DNA of 64,000 nucleotides from Paracentrotus lividus. Lineage: Eukaryota; Echinodermata; Echinoidea; Camarodonta; Echinidae. The stretch covers positions 36,475,657 to 36,539,656 of the forward strand of contig CALNVZ010003425.1 of the NCBI GenBank assembly GCA_940671915.1. Direction: 5' to 3'. Below, piece after piece: positions 54,989 to 64,000 of the stretch. The position numbers and the translations under genes were made by a program. Position 1 is the stretch's first letter, and each line of letters starts with the position of its first letter. The notes under the pieces are model-generated. The model searched no databases. It was not told the origin of the DNA and saw only the letters and a list, made by a program, of their open reading frames with translations.

Positions 54989-57900
54989 CTGTAATTAAAG
55001 AGAGAAACATAAAACAAGACATATACAGGTACAAATACATATTTTTTTCTTTTTTTGCTATGCTTGAATAAAAATGTCAGCCATAAAGTTGATATCTAAT
55101 AATAATAATAGAATAATTCAGTTTGTGAAAATCATAGGCCCATATTCTGATAGCAGTAAAAGTTAACCCTGGGCTAAAGTTAACCTTAGGTTAACTAATC
55201 CACACTAAACCCAAACCCCTGGTTTAAGACCTATTGGTATTCTGATAGCCTAGTTTAACAAAACACAAGTTTTACATTTAAACCTGGGTTAAACAGATTA
55301 CGCATTCTCAGTAGAGCTCAACTCCAGCTGAGCTCCCAGGTCAGGATCGCGCAGCAGTGCAACGCAGCTAATGCAACATTGCAATACGCGCCTTGCCATT
55401 CGTGCGCACCGCGGTGGTCTAGGGCGAGGCAGGTTTGGTTGATTTATTGGTTTTTTATTTTTATTTTTGTCAGGTAATGCAAACACTTAGTATTGAGGAT
55501 TGGATGTATTTTAACATGAGAGAGTAATTAATCTGGATTATTTTTCGTTTATATATGGTTTTTATAATCCTCCCCCGGACCCTTACCACAAAAGTTAACT
55601 TTAATTGTGTTGTATTTAAGGTGCAAATGGTTTTAGTAACGATGACGCACAGGAATTAAACCTGGCTTAAACTACCCCCTGGGCTAGTTTAAAATTTGGA
55701 GGGTTTATTTCCATACTTTATTACCATACTTAACCCTGAGTTAAGCTAAACTTCGCTATAAGAATATGAAATTAACCCAGGGTTAAATTGAGGAGTTAGA
55801 CTAGAGTTAAGGTACACTTAACCCTGGGTTAAGGTAAACCAGGCTATCAGAATATGGGCCATAATGTTTAAGAAAAGTTGGTAATTGCATAACTATCATC
55901 ATGTTTTAAACACAGATATACAGTTGATATCTCTTTTATCAACTACTAACCTGGAGCCAAATAACATTATGTATTCTGAGGGAAACTTATCTGCAAGTAA
56001 TTTGCATTGGTTTTCTCCACAATTTTGCTAGTTTATTTAACTTTCTTTATATGTATTATATGATTTAACATTGCATATATTCATTTGTCTAAATGTACAT
56101 ATTGTAAAAATGAAAACTAGATAAGACGCAAATAAGCACCAACTTAAAAAAAAAAAAAATCAAAATAGCTGTGAATACTTACTTTGATCTAGATGAGCCT
56201 CCGGTAGACCCAAGAGATTTTTCAAACTTTTTACTGGAAGGTAAGACGAATCTGGCTTGTTTCTTTCCCCCATCTCCTCCTGCTGCTCCTCCTGTACCTG
56301 TCTCTGGTTTCACAGCGGGTTTCTTCATGTCTTTGATTGTCTTATCCTACACATTGGCAACAAAATGGTTATTTACAATTTTGTAACTGTCTAGTCAAGG
56401 CATTGTATCCATTGGTCCTTTCATACCTTGAAAGTACATTTAGGTGTATCGCAGGAAGTGCATTGATTCTCTCTTTCTAATAATCTACATGACATGAAAA
56501 GGCAAAATCAATTTAAAACTCTATTTAGAAAGCCAAAATTACTTGTCATCCAAACCTTGTACAATTTAATAAATAATTATGTTGTAGCATACAATGTACT
56601 CCTTTACAATATCAGAACTTTTTAAAATTTGCAATACCCAAACTTTTGAAACATGATTCTTTTACGGTGCCTCAATCTCCACTCCTTGAGGAGCATTCTT
56701 CATGAGTTCTTACCTGTGAGCTTCGGAGTGCTTGTAACCTTGATTCCATATTGTTGAGCGATGTCCTCCTATCTTCATAGCCACTACCCTTCCCAAGGTC
56801 CTTCAGGCCTGGTTTACGATCCTTCGGCTCAGGGGACAGGGCGCGCCTGACATCTCCCCCACCTCCTCCAGCTGCTCCGCCCTGCTTAACAGATAGCCTC
56901 TTGAGAGCAGCGGCAAGCTGCTGGGGTGTGGCTGCTCTACCGGAGCCAGGTTTGGGGGAGGGTGTGGTCGATGAGACGGGCGACGCCCTGCTGGATGTCT
57001 GTGATCTTTCCATGTTGAGTGTGGATACTGGAGTTCTCTTCACAGGTGATTCTTTAACCTTTTGACTGGTAATGCAAGATAAAATACAACTATGAGGAAT
57101 GTATATATATTTATGCCAGATCAGTAGTACGCATATATGTTTTAGATTATCCTTTAGATATCTGCCCAACCACTTGTGCAGCTATCATTCATCCTGACTC
57201 CTCTATTAAATGGCCAAGTAAATTGGCCAGATTTCCTCTTTTGTTCACCTGAAAGCCTCACTTTTATTGTGTTATTAACATTATTCCTATCTCCTTAAAC
57301 ACAGAAAGACTTTGATCACTAACAATGATTATACTTCCCCAGCCTATAAATCTTCCCCTTACAAATTTGGATAGAAATATCCCACTACATCTTCATTTAA
57401 ATGCATTAATTTCATATCCTACCATATCACATCAACGGATGGTTGCTAGTCCCAACATGGCTGGATAAGTGAGTTCGGACTGCATTAAACACTTTAATAA
57501 TAATAATAATAATACCGGTTTCTTATAAAGCGCTTTACCTGTTAAGACCAAAGCGCTTACAGCATATTATTACCCTGGTCATTGGATTCATTTTTCGATC
57601 CCGCACTTTACAGTGCACAATCTCCACTCCCTGGGGAGCATTCCAGCCGGTCGCCTGTTAGGCGCACACATGCTAAAATGCTAAAGCGAACCACATAGCA
57701 TTCGCAATCCTACCGGGTACCCGTTTTTATCACCTCGGGTGGGGTCAAGCATGTAGATAAAATGCCTTGCTCAAGGGACATAAGTGTCGGTGCGGGAATC
57801 GAACCCACGGTCTTTGCATTGACAGTCCAGTGATGAGACCACTAGACCACAAAACTTCTACTTTCTTACCTCTCTTTCGCATCTGTCTGTTTGAATGTAA

Positions 57901-60900
57901 GAAGGTTGTTAATTTGATATCAAACACTTTCTTACATCTCCTTTGTATCTCTTTGCTCAACTGTTAAAATGTTGTTTGGCTAATATTAAACTCTTTCTTA
58001 CCTTTCCTTTGCATCTTTCTGTTTGAGTGTAAGAAGGTTGTTAAGGTTCTCCACCTCCTTATGAAGCTCTTCATTATCTTCCTCCAGGTTCTCCTTCTCC
58101 GTGAGTATCTCCTGGTACTGACTCTCAAGACGTCCGCACTTGGAGCACTTAGATTTCTCTGCAGAGGGATATGGTGGTCATGATTAGTAAAATGCATTCA
58201 TATTGTGCCATATATGTACAGCTCTTTTTCATAAGGTTTTCCACTCTCTTGTTATTTGCCGCCCTTTCTTGCTTCAAGAATGTTAGTGTTCTCTATTGTT
58301 GACCGGCTTGTGTTCCTGCATCCTGTCTTTGATTTCACTTCAAAGAATCAATACAATGAATTTTACTATTTAATTTTTGAAACCCTTCTGAAAAAAAGCT
58401 TGGTCTAAATAATCTTTTCCCAAACTGTATATGTAGTAATACTATGCTAAGAGGCATTGACACACAGAGGAAGTTACAAAACGGGCCAAGGAAGGTGACG
58501 TATCTGTTTTAATTATTTGGGAAAAAGGGACCATGGATGTGTTTCATCAAGTCGTTTGTAAGGTTTCAAATGACTGGAACATGTTCTCGGATGCTATACC
58601 AGTCACATTCTCAATCATTTAGTACAAGAACTGATCACCAGTCGTTTGTAGAGTCATTCGTAACTTTACAAACAAATTGGTGAAACGCCACTAATGTCTA
58701 CGTTGGACTTGAAACCCTACTTCCTATGGTGTCATCCCACAAAACTTCTACATAACCTATTTATTACATCTTATGCTATTGTTGCAACCTGTGAACTGTT
58801 CTCATTCTAATCTGCATATTTGATTAAAACTTAGAGTCAGACACAGGGAGGGATGCATGTGGCTGTGCTCTGGCTGTGCTCTGGCTACAGCCATGTCAAA
58901 ATGCAAGGAATCAAAGGAGCTGGCATCCACCGGGTGAGGACTGCAGGAGGGTGTTTCATGAAAGGTCTTGTTGGACGTTTCATCCGACAAACTGTTATAA
59001 GCTACTGAAATGCTTGCATCTGATTGGCTGAGAGAAAATATGTTGGATAAAATGTCTGACAAATCCTTTGATGAAATGCCCCCCAGGACATGTACTTGAA
59101 AAAACAAACGCAACTGGTTTCTACACCCTACATACTTCCTGAAAAATCTAAATATGTTTTTACAAATTAGTTTGTACGATGTTAAAGTTAGTTAAACTTT
59201 AGTAAACTACATGTACAAGTGTTTGGTATCATTGAAAAGCTTGGAATCTCTAGTTTCAGAAAACACATAAAATCCAAATGTGAATTCTGTGACTCATTAG
59301 TGGTTTTGAGCCGGAGGATCACATATAATCATTTCTTAAAAGCTCATGTCTTCTTACCATCCCTAAGTGAGTCCATATCCTTCATCAAGTTATCTTTGCT
59401 TTCTTCCAATCTCTTGTTTCTATTCTGAAGATTGTTCACCAGTCTGTTCAGGTTACCAATCTCCTCCTGAAGACCTTTGACCTTGTCTTCGTATCTAGGA
59501 CAAGAATAAAGATTAAGGTTAGGTTAAGGGTAGGATTAGGGCGCTTATTAAGAGCTTACAAAACCTTTATGTTGTTTAAGCAAGCTGTTCTTAAAGTTAC
59601 AAACAAATTTACGAACGACTGGAACATGTTCTTGGGTGCTATACTAATAACATTTTCAATCATTTAGCACAAGAACTGATCACTAGTCATTCATAAAGTT
59701 GTTCATAACTTACAAACGACTCGGTGAAATGCCACCCTGGTGTATTAGAGCCCATTTAGTCTATACCATGAGAACGGGATTGCATCTCTTCAAAGACTAC
59801 TGATGTACATGATCAAAAGGCACTTTCCAAAGTTGTATTGTAAAACTAAAAACTTTCACGAATTGGTAATATTTTGGCCATTTTTGAGGCTATAAACTTT
59901 TGCGAAGTGCAAAAAATACAAACAAAATTACTATTCATGTCTTATGCAGCAAGAAACTTTCAAAAGTTTAGACCCCTAACAAAACTTGGTATTAAAAGGG
60001 GATAAAAGAGTAACATAAATGAATGAGAAAAACACAACTGAAAACTTAACTTTGATGAGAGTACACTTTAAAACAAGGGAAACACAACTTACCTCTTTAC
60101 TTTCAAATTGCTATCCTCAGACTGCATAATAAGTAAGAAAGAAATAAGATATAAATATTATAATGAATATTATAAAAACTCTAAGTAAAAGTACAAATAT
60201 ATAGGTTTTTTCTAAAAGATAAATATAATATTGAAAACAAAAATGTGAAGGAGCAAACGGATATATCCAACGACAAATTTACCAATAAATGAGGAGGAAT
60301 CAAAAAGGAAAAGAAAAAAACTAAACTAAACTAAGGAACTAAAAGAAGCCTAGAAAACCAAACACCTTTGTCTGCAAATAAAATCAGATAAAAAGCATAC
60401 TATGACATAAATATACCTATTTTGAAAGATAACGCCGTAAAAATTAAAGACCACAACAACCACAAACCCATGAGAAATCAAGGATAAGAAGGTGTCCTTT
60501 ACAGTGAAAAAGTTTGTTCCAACACCTCAAATTCAAAGATTGCCCCCTGTGCACATTATATGTCTTACCTTCAAAATCCCATGTGGTTCTTTGAATCTAA
60601 CTTTTGAATTTGTCTTTTGAGAAAAATAATGTAAAATTATTTGCAAAGATATTCTCTTAATTCAACTTTTCTTGCAGAAAGGATAAGACCAAAAAGTTGT
60701 CAATTCCAATTTCAAGGGCTTTATTTCTCTGTCTTTCCTTCAATCATGTATAGTAAAGTTTTGAGACAAAGAGTTTTACTATGTTATTAAGTCACAACTT
60801 TGAATTGGTGGGGATAAATAACACTCATGTTTTATTTCATATACATTTCACAAAGGATTACTGATAAAATGCAACATGTTGATAAAATATTCTTTATTAT

Positions 60901-63900
60901 ACTTGCAAATCTTCAAAAAGAAATAAAAAATAATTCTAAAACCATTTATTTCATCCTAATGCTGAAAAGAATAGGACAAGCACTTGTATCAACAAATTGA
61001 TAACAAATGTTTTTGGAAAAATTATGCACAATGCTAACCAAAACAACGGCTTTGTCTCTACTCTAACTCCTTATCTAAACAAGGGAGAAGACAAAGCAAA
61101 AGAAGAAAATGAAGAAAAGGGATGTGATAGAAAAAAAAAAAAAGAAGACAAATAATAAAGAAAATTAAAAAGGTAATGAAGAAGAAGAAAAGAGGGGAGA
61201 TATAGAAAAAAAAAAAAAATCAAAAAAAAATAAGAAGAAGTGGAAGAAGAAAGAGAAGACGAAGATGAAGAAGTAAAAAAAGACAAAAGACAAAAAGGAG
61301 GAGATGAAGAAGAACAAAAAACAAAAACAAAAGAAAATCAAGAAGAAGGGAGAGAAGAATAGAAGGACAAGAAGGAGGATGAGAAGAAGAAAAGTATCTC
61401 AATATTATACCTTTCCTTCCATCACTCTGTTCATATCTTGAAGAAGAACATATAGAAGCACAGGGTATTTGAAAATTAAGTAGAAGGGCAAGAAAGGAGA
61501 AGAGGAGGAGAAGAAGAAAAGTATTTCAATAACTTGCCTTTCCTTCCATTGCTCTGTTCATATCTTAAAGAAGGACATATTGAAAGACACGGTGTTATTA
61601 AATTAAATAGAAGGACAAGAAAGAGGAGGAGGAGGAGTAGGAGGAGAAGAAAAACATCCAAATTACTGACCTTTCCTTCCATCGCTCTATTCATATCTTG
61701 AAGGATAGCTAGCTCATTCTTCTGGAAATCAAGTTTGTTCCTCAACTCCCTCAGTTCATCATTCCTACATAATTCATTAAGTAAAAAAGAAGAATCAAAA
61801 CCAAGTTTGTTGTTGGGGTTCTTTAAAAAAAACATGGTAATCAAATCAAGCAGACACAATGGCAACAAAAAAAGAAGGCTTATTCATAAATAGGCAGAAA
61901 ATTATCCATATGTCTATATCAAATACAACTGAATAACAAGAAAAATGTACAGTTCTCATGATAAATTCAAATTTTCATGAGGTAAGATCCACGAAAATAT
62001 CATAATGTCCTAATGGCATTGATTTCATTACAATACTAGTAGTCAATTTATATCCACCACATATCGATGAGATTAACGGTAATCGTACATTTTTTTATAG
62101 CCGATAAATATATGAACAGGTATCAATAATACGGTATCAAATTTCCTCCCACCTTATGCTTATTTTGCACTCATATAACTGCTTTATTTGTGTAGAATTT
62201 GTGAACAAGAGTTACAAGAAAATGCTAACCAATAAGCACCAGAAATGTTGAAGTAATCGTATGTACCTGTATAATGTATGAACTGAGGTAATGAGAAATA
62301 CTTACGTGCTGTCTTGATCCGATTCCAATCTTCTTTTCAGATCCATCTTTTCTTTCATCAAGTTATCATACTGCATTGAGAGTAAGTCAATAGCATATTG
62401 TAATAAACATGTCTTTAACGAAACAATATGCAACTTTCTGGCACTCAAGATAATTGCAAGTTATTCAAGCTATAATTGTACAAATGTGTTTTATCAGGCA
62501 CATATTATGTGAACGCACAAGTAAACTAAGATTAAACTCTCACAACAAAATGATTGTGGAGGAGGGGCAGGAAGCCCTTGATAGCTGCCTTTGCTTTTTT
62601 TCATTCTGTAACTATCCTTTTTCGTTACAGTGAATGTTTAACAAATACAAGGTGTCCCAGAAAAAAAAAGTAAACCAAAATTTGAGAGCCTCATATCAAA
62701 ATCGTACAGCTTCTGTGAAATGTCAAAATTTCCTGGTACCAAGTCTGGGCAAAAACGACCCTTGCATTTCAAAGGTCCCAGTGTTATTTTGTCTCTTATC
62801 AACATACTCAGGAAGGCTCACCTCAAACAATGAATGAATGATCAGATAGCCAGGGTTGCTTCTGCCAAAACTTGGTACAAGCTGATTTTGACAGAGGTTT
62901 TTAAATAATCAAGTGCTCAGTCAAACATTACAACACATCATCATCATCATCATCATCGTAGAAATAGATATAATTGAGAAAGTGACAGAACTAAATTCAA
63001 GTCTAATTTCAATATTTGGAATTTCTAGCCTATAGGCCTAGAACTGTTTAACATCAGGGCAAAGGCACATATTGAATTATGCCATGAATGCAGCCGATAT
63101 TTTTTGGAAAAAATGGAAAAAATCATAACAAATTTAGGTTTAATTAAATGTCCATGGACAATATAAATTGATATATTCTAGTGCCCTTGTTTAAAGTCAC
63201 GAGACGAGAAGGAAATTTGTTGGGGGTTAACTAAACATGCTTAATGTCCAAGGAGAATATAACTTGGGACATTCTAGTGCTCCAAGTCCGAGACAAGGTA
63301 TTTTGGTAGCAGGATCTGGTTGATGACATGGATGACTCCGTTGGTGGTTGGGATGTCAGCTTTGATCACGCGAGGAGCTCTAGACGAGTAGGTTTCTTCT
63401 TCTTCATTTAAGATGAAGAATTTAATGTTTGGTATCACTGGATAGAAAATAAGTTACTTTTTGTTATGAAATTAAAATCAATGACAACTTATAAAATTTC
63501 AATATGAGGCTCTCAAATTTGGGACCCAATGTATAGCAAAGCTCTCAACTTGGTATTTTGACTTGAAAGGGGTATGGGAGAGAGGCGAGGCACACCTTAT
63601 CATGCGCCTCTCTAAGCTGATTATCTTGGTCTTGGATCTGAGTCTGCTTGATCTTTATCGTTCCGTTGACCTTTGCTAGCTCTGACCTCACACTCATCAG
63701 TTCCTGCTCTACTTCGTTCATCGACTCCTGCAAAAAACAAAAAACAAACAACATTCATTCATTTATTCAAACATCTTTGAAAATGTCACAAGCATACATC
63801 ACGGTAGTTCATTATGGTCTTGTACATCATTTATAATAAACATACCTTTCAGAAAAACTTCTTTATCTAAATCTAAATTTAAATATTATACACTCCTCAC

Positions 63901-64000
63901 CTTTTGAAATTTATTCTGATATGCAGTTAAAGGACTAACAATTGAACAATTCTGATATACTGGTACCTCAAATTCAACACTACGAATCTCAGAGTTTCAT
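54970..64000 (-). CDS. Coiled-coil protein gene, 3' part, eight or nine exons
   Basis: Minus-strand exons at 63,596-63,727, 62,306-62,370, 61,671-61,764, 60,093-60,121, 59,358-59,494, 58,002-58,158, 56,714-57,065 and 56,183-56,346 join in consistent phase, with an optional last exon at 54,970-54,988. The encoded part is a charged, leucine-spaced coiled coil with a CSKCG pair, followed by a low-complexity Ser/Pro/Gly/Lys-rich tail. The architecture (long coiled coil, basic serine-rich tail) recalls cytoskeletal, centrosomal or kinesin-type proteins. I do not recognise the family and assign no function. The N-terminal part lies beyond the right edge. Confidence 0.8.
55137..55860. mobile_element. 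MITE, 724 bp, GGCCCATATTCTGATAGC ends
   Basis: The perfect 18-bp inverted end GCTATCAGAATATGGGCC closes it at 55,860. The interior repeats TTAACCCTGGGTTAA-type palindromic motifs. ATA flanks both ends, a possible 3-bp target duplication. It lies in an intron of the coiled-coil gene (or in its 3' flank). Confidence 0.85.
56183..56346 (-). CDS. Coiled-coil gene exon h
   Basis: Acceptor CCAATGTGTAG, phase 0 entry, encoding DKTIKDMKKPAVKPETGTGG, KKQARFVLPSSKKFEKSLG and SSRSK. TAA follows Lys directly, but the same bases form the donor A|GTAAGT. The protein either stops at 56,179 or continues in the short exon at 54,970. Confidence 0.8.
56714..57065 (-). CDS. Coiled-coil gene exon g (basic Ser/Pro/Gly-rich tail)
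   Basis: 352 bp, acceptor TTGCATTACCAG, enters in phase 2 and leaves in phase 0 at GTAAGA. It encodes KESPVKRTPVSTLN, SSRASPVSSTTPSPKPGSGR, TPQQLAAALKRLSVKQGGAA and DRRTSLNNMESRLQALRSSQ. Multiple SP/TP sites suggest a phosphorylated disordered tail (inference). Confidence 0.88.
57499..57855 (-). mobile_element. tRNA-derived SINE (family A), full length
   Basis: Read on the minus strand: A-box-like TGTGGTCTAGTGGTCTCATC, B-box-like GGGTTCGATTCCCGC, a body with GGGTACCCGG and AAGCGCTTT blocks, and an ATT microsatellite tail at 57,499. This is the most complete copy of the family also seen at 1,795 and 7,493. Confidence 0.8.
57867..57985 (-). pseudogene. Partial tandem copies of exon f's 3' end
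   Basis: At 57,868-57,912 the minus strand encodes INNLLTFKQTDAKER followed by GTAAGA, a near copy of the end and donor of exon f. A third, more diverged piece lies at 57,915-57,965. Together with exon c this is the second case of 3'-end duplication in this gene. A family A SINE inserted directly next to it. Confidence 0.75.
58002..58158 (-). CDS. Coiled-coil gene exon f
   Basis: 157 bp, acceptor TCCCTCTGCAG, enters in phase 1 and leaves in phase 2 at GTAAGA. It encodes EKSKCSKCGRLESQYQEIL and EDNEELHKEVENLNNLLTLK. The CxxC pair is a lone half-knuckle; no second pair is seen in the window. Confidence 0.88.
58536..58693. mobile_element. Foldback repeat of the GTTTCATCAA type, copy 1
   Basis: Ends GTTTCATCAAGTCGTTTGTA and ACAAATTGGTGAAACGCC are inverted. 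The middle has ACTGGAACATGTTCTCGGAT and CAATCATTTAGxACAAGAAC, shared with copy 2 at 59,566. Confidence 0.7.
58945..59092. mobile_element. Foldback repeat with GGTGTTTCATGAAAG end
   Basis: GGAGGGTGTTTCATGAAAGG at the left and CTTTGATGAAATGCCCCCC at the right are inverted. The inner TCCGACAAACTGTTATA and TGATTGGCTGAGAG blocks differ from the neighbouring foldback repeats, so it is a separate family with a similar end. Confidence 0.6.
59358..59494 (-). CDS. Coiled-coil gene exon e
   Basis: 137 bp, acceptor TTCTTGTCCTAG, donor GTAAGA, enters in phase 2 and leaves in phase 1. It encodes YEDKVKGLQEEIGNLNRLV and NKRLEESKDNLMKDMDSLRD. Confidence 0.88.
59566..59736. mobile_element. Foldback repeat of the GTTTCATCAA type, copy 2
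   Basis: Shares ACGACTGGAACATGTTCT, TTTTCAATCATTTAGCACAA and CAAACGACTCGGTGAAATGCC with copy 1. A further remnant lies at about 48,545-48,590. Confidence 0.7.
60093..60121 (-). CDS. Coiled-coil gene exon d (29-bp microexon)
   Basis: Acceptor TTATTATGCAG, donor GTAAGT, enters in phase 0 and leaves in phase 2, encoding SEDSNLKVK plus part of Arg. It is needed to keep phase between exons c and e. Confidence 0.7.
61086..61395. repeat. Purine-rich (GAA/AAG)n low-complexity tract
   Basis: About 300 bp almost purely A and G on the plus strand, mirrored by pyrimidine on the minus strand. It yields spurious Phe/Ser/Leu frames. Confidence 0.9.
61395..61575 (-). pseudogene. Two partial tandem copies of exon c's 3' end
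   Basis: At about 61,411-61,442 and 61,533-61,565 the minus strand again encodes LQDMNRVMEGK and an LKDMNRAMEGK-like sequence. Each is followed by GT- or GC-starting sequence and preceded by GA-rich intron. No acceptor is kept, so they are unlikely to be spliced. Confidence 0.75.
61671..61764 (-). CDS. Coiled-coil gene exon c
   Basis: 94 bp, acceptor TTATGTAG, enters in phase 2 and leaves in phase 0 at GTCAGT. It encodes NDELRELRNKLDFQKNELAI and LQDMNRAMEGK. Two partial copies of its 3' end lie just downstream. Confidence 0.85.
62306..62370 (-). CDS. Coiled-coil gene exon b
   Basis: 65 bp, acceptor TCTCAATGCAG, donor GTAAGT, leaves in phase 2. It encodes YDNLMKEKMDLKRRLESDQD. Confidence 0.85.
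62646..63533. mobile_element. TIR-bounded segment of 888 bp carrying a FAS1-like exon
   Basis: Left end TACAAGGTGTCCCAGAAAAA, then AAATTTGAGAGCCTCATAT. The right end is the inverse (ATATGAGGCTCTCAAATTT, GGGACCCAATGTA). TA at both outer ends. The left outer sequence resembles the TACAGGGTGTCCCAGA element at 39,641. The interior holds a CATC microsatellite and the FAS1-like exon at 63,274-63,437. Confidence 0.65.
63274..63437 (-). pseudogene. Fasciclin (FAS1) domain, last-exon fragment inside an intron of the coiled-coil gene
   Basis: After an acceptor (TTATTTTCTATCCAG) the minus strand reads IPNIKFFILNEEEETYSSRA, then PRVIKADIPTTNGVIHVINQ and ILLPKYLVSDLEH, then TAG. 'aDi.ttNGviHvid.vLlP' is the H2 signature of FAS1 adhesion domains. 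The frame is open for 54 codons with a proper acceptor and stop, but no other FAS1 exon is visible nearby. It is therefore either the 3' end of a nested gene starting beyond the window or a captured/duplicated exon. Confidence 0.75.
63596..63727 (-). CDS. Coiled-coil gene exon a
   Basis: 132 bp, phase 0, acceptor TTTTTTGCAG, donor GTGTGC. It encodes ESMNEVEQELMSVRSELAKV and IKIKQTQIQDQDNQLREAHD, a clear heptad pattern. Confidence 0.85.

Noticed and set aside
61071..61402. Phe/Ser/Leu-rich frames on the minus strand
   Set aside because: Translation of the GAA-rich tract. Only the exon c-like ends in this area have coding similarity.
63969..64000. Partial coiled-coil exon at the right edge (reads IRSVEFE before GTACC)
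   Set aside because: A TGA precedes it in frame within the window and no acceptor is visible, so it cannot be supported.

Overview
The window reads as nuclear DNA of a marine invertebrate animal, most likely a deuterostome such as a sea urchin. This is an inference from the split, repeat-laden genes, the lipoprotein gene type, the tRNA-derived SINEs and the repeat families with termini like TGTCCCCGCCGA and GGTGTTTCAT. It is AT-rich, has no long single-exon genes apart from transposon ORFs, and both host genes run on the minus strand.

Region 1 (about 1-25,800, minus strand). A large lipid transfer protein gene of the vitellogenin / apolipoprotein B / apolipophorin type. I could place 19 exons whose reading phases all join, giving about 1,087 codons of the N-terminal lipovitellin-like module. 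The 5' end (signal peptide) is not placed, and the gene runs off the left edge. Its introns hold a LINE fragment, SINEs, foldback elements, a 157-bp tandem array carrying AGGTCA direct repeats, a 5.1-kb DIRS-type tyrosine-recombinase retrotransposon at 14,806-19,938, and a short element with the same DIRS termini at 6,646-7,238.

Region 2 (about 25,800-48,400). Intergenic DNA, or long 5' intron, made almost entirely of repeats. It holds a TIR element with a perfect 5-bp target duplication (26,026-27,763), a palindromic element, a 32-bp minisatellite, decayed Gypsy-like retropepsin coding pieces and a repetitive open frame (about 30,860-33,500), a 156-158-bp direct duplication (29,076 and 33,801), a nested pair of TIR elements (34,748-39,300 containing 35,171-39,047, itself filled with a degenerate minisatellite), and further TIR elements at 39,641, 40,907-45,663 and 46,701.

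Region 3 (about 48,400-64,000, minus strand). A quiet AT-rich stretch (49,200-54,950, possible long 3' UTR) followed by the 3' half of a coiled-coil protein gene. Eight exons join in phase, with an optional ninth very short terminal exon. The gene enters from the right edge. One intron carries a TIR-bounded segment containing what looks like the last exon of a fasciclin (FAS1) domain gene.

The two host genes have no evident functional link. The window is mainly interesting for its transposon archaeology: nested insertions, filled and empty target sites, a DIRS circle-junction copy, and partial exon duplications. Exon coordinates come from reading splice sites and phase by eye and should be treated as predictions.
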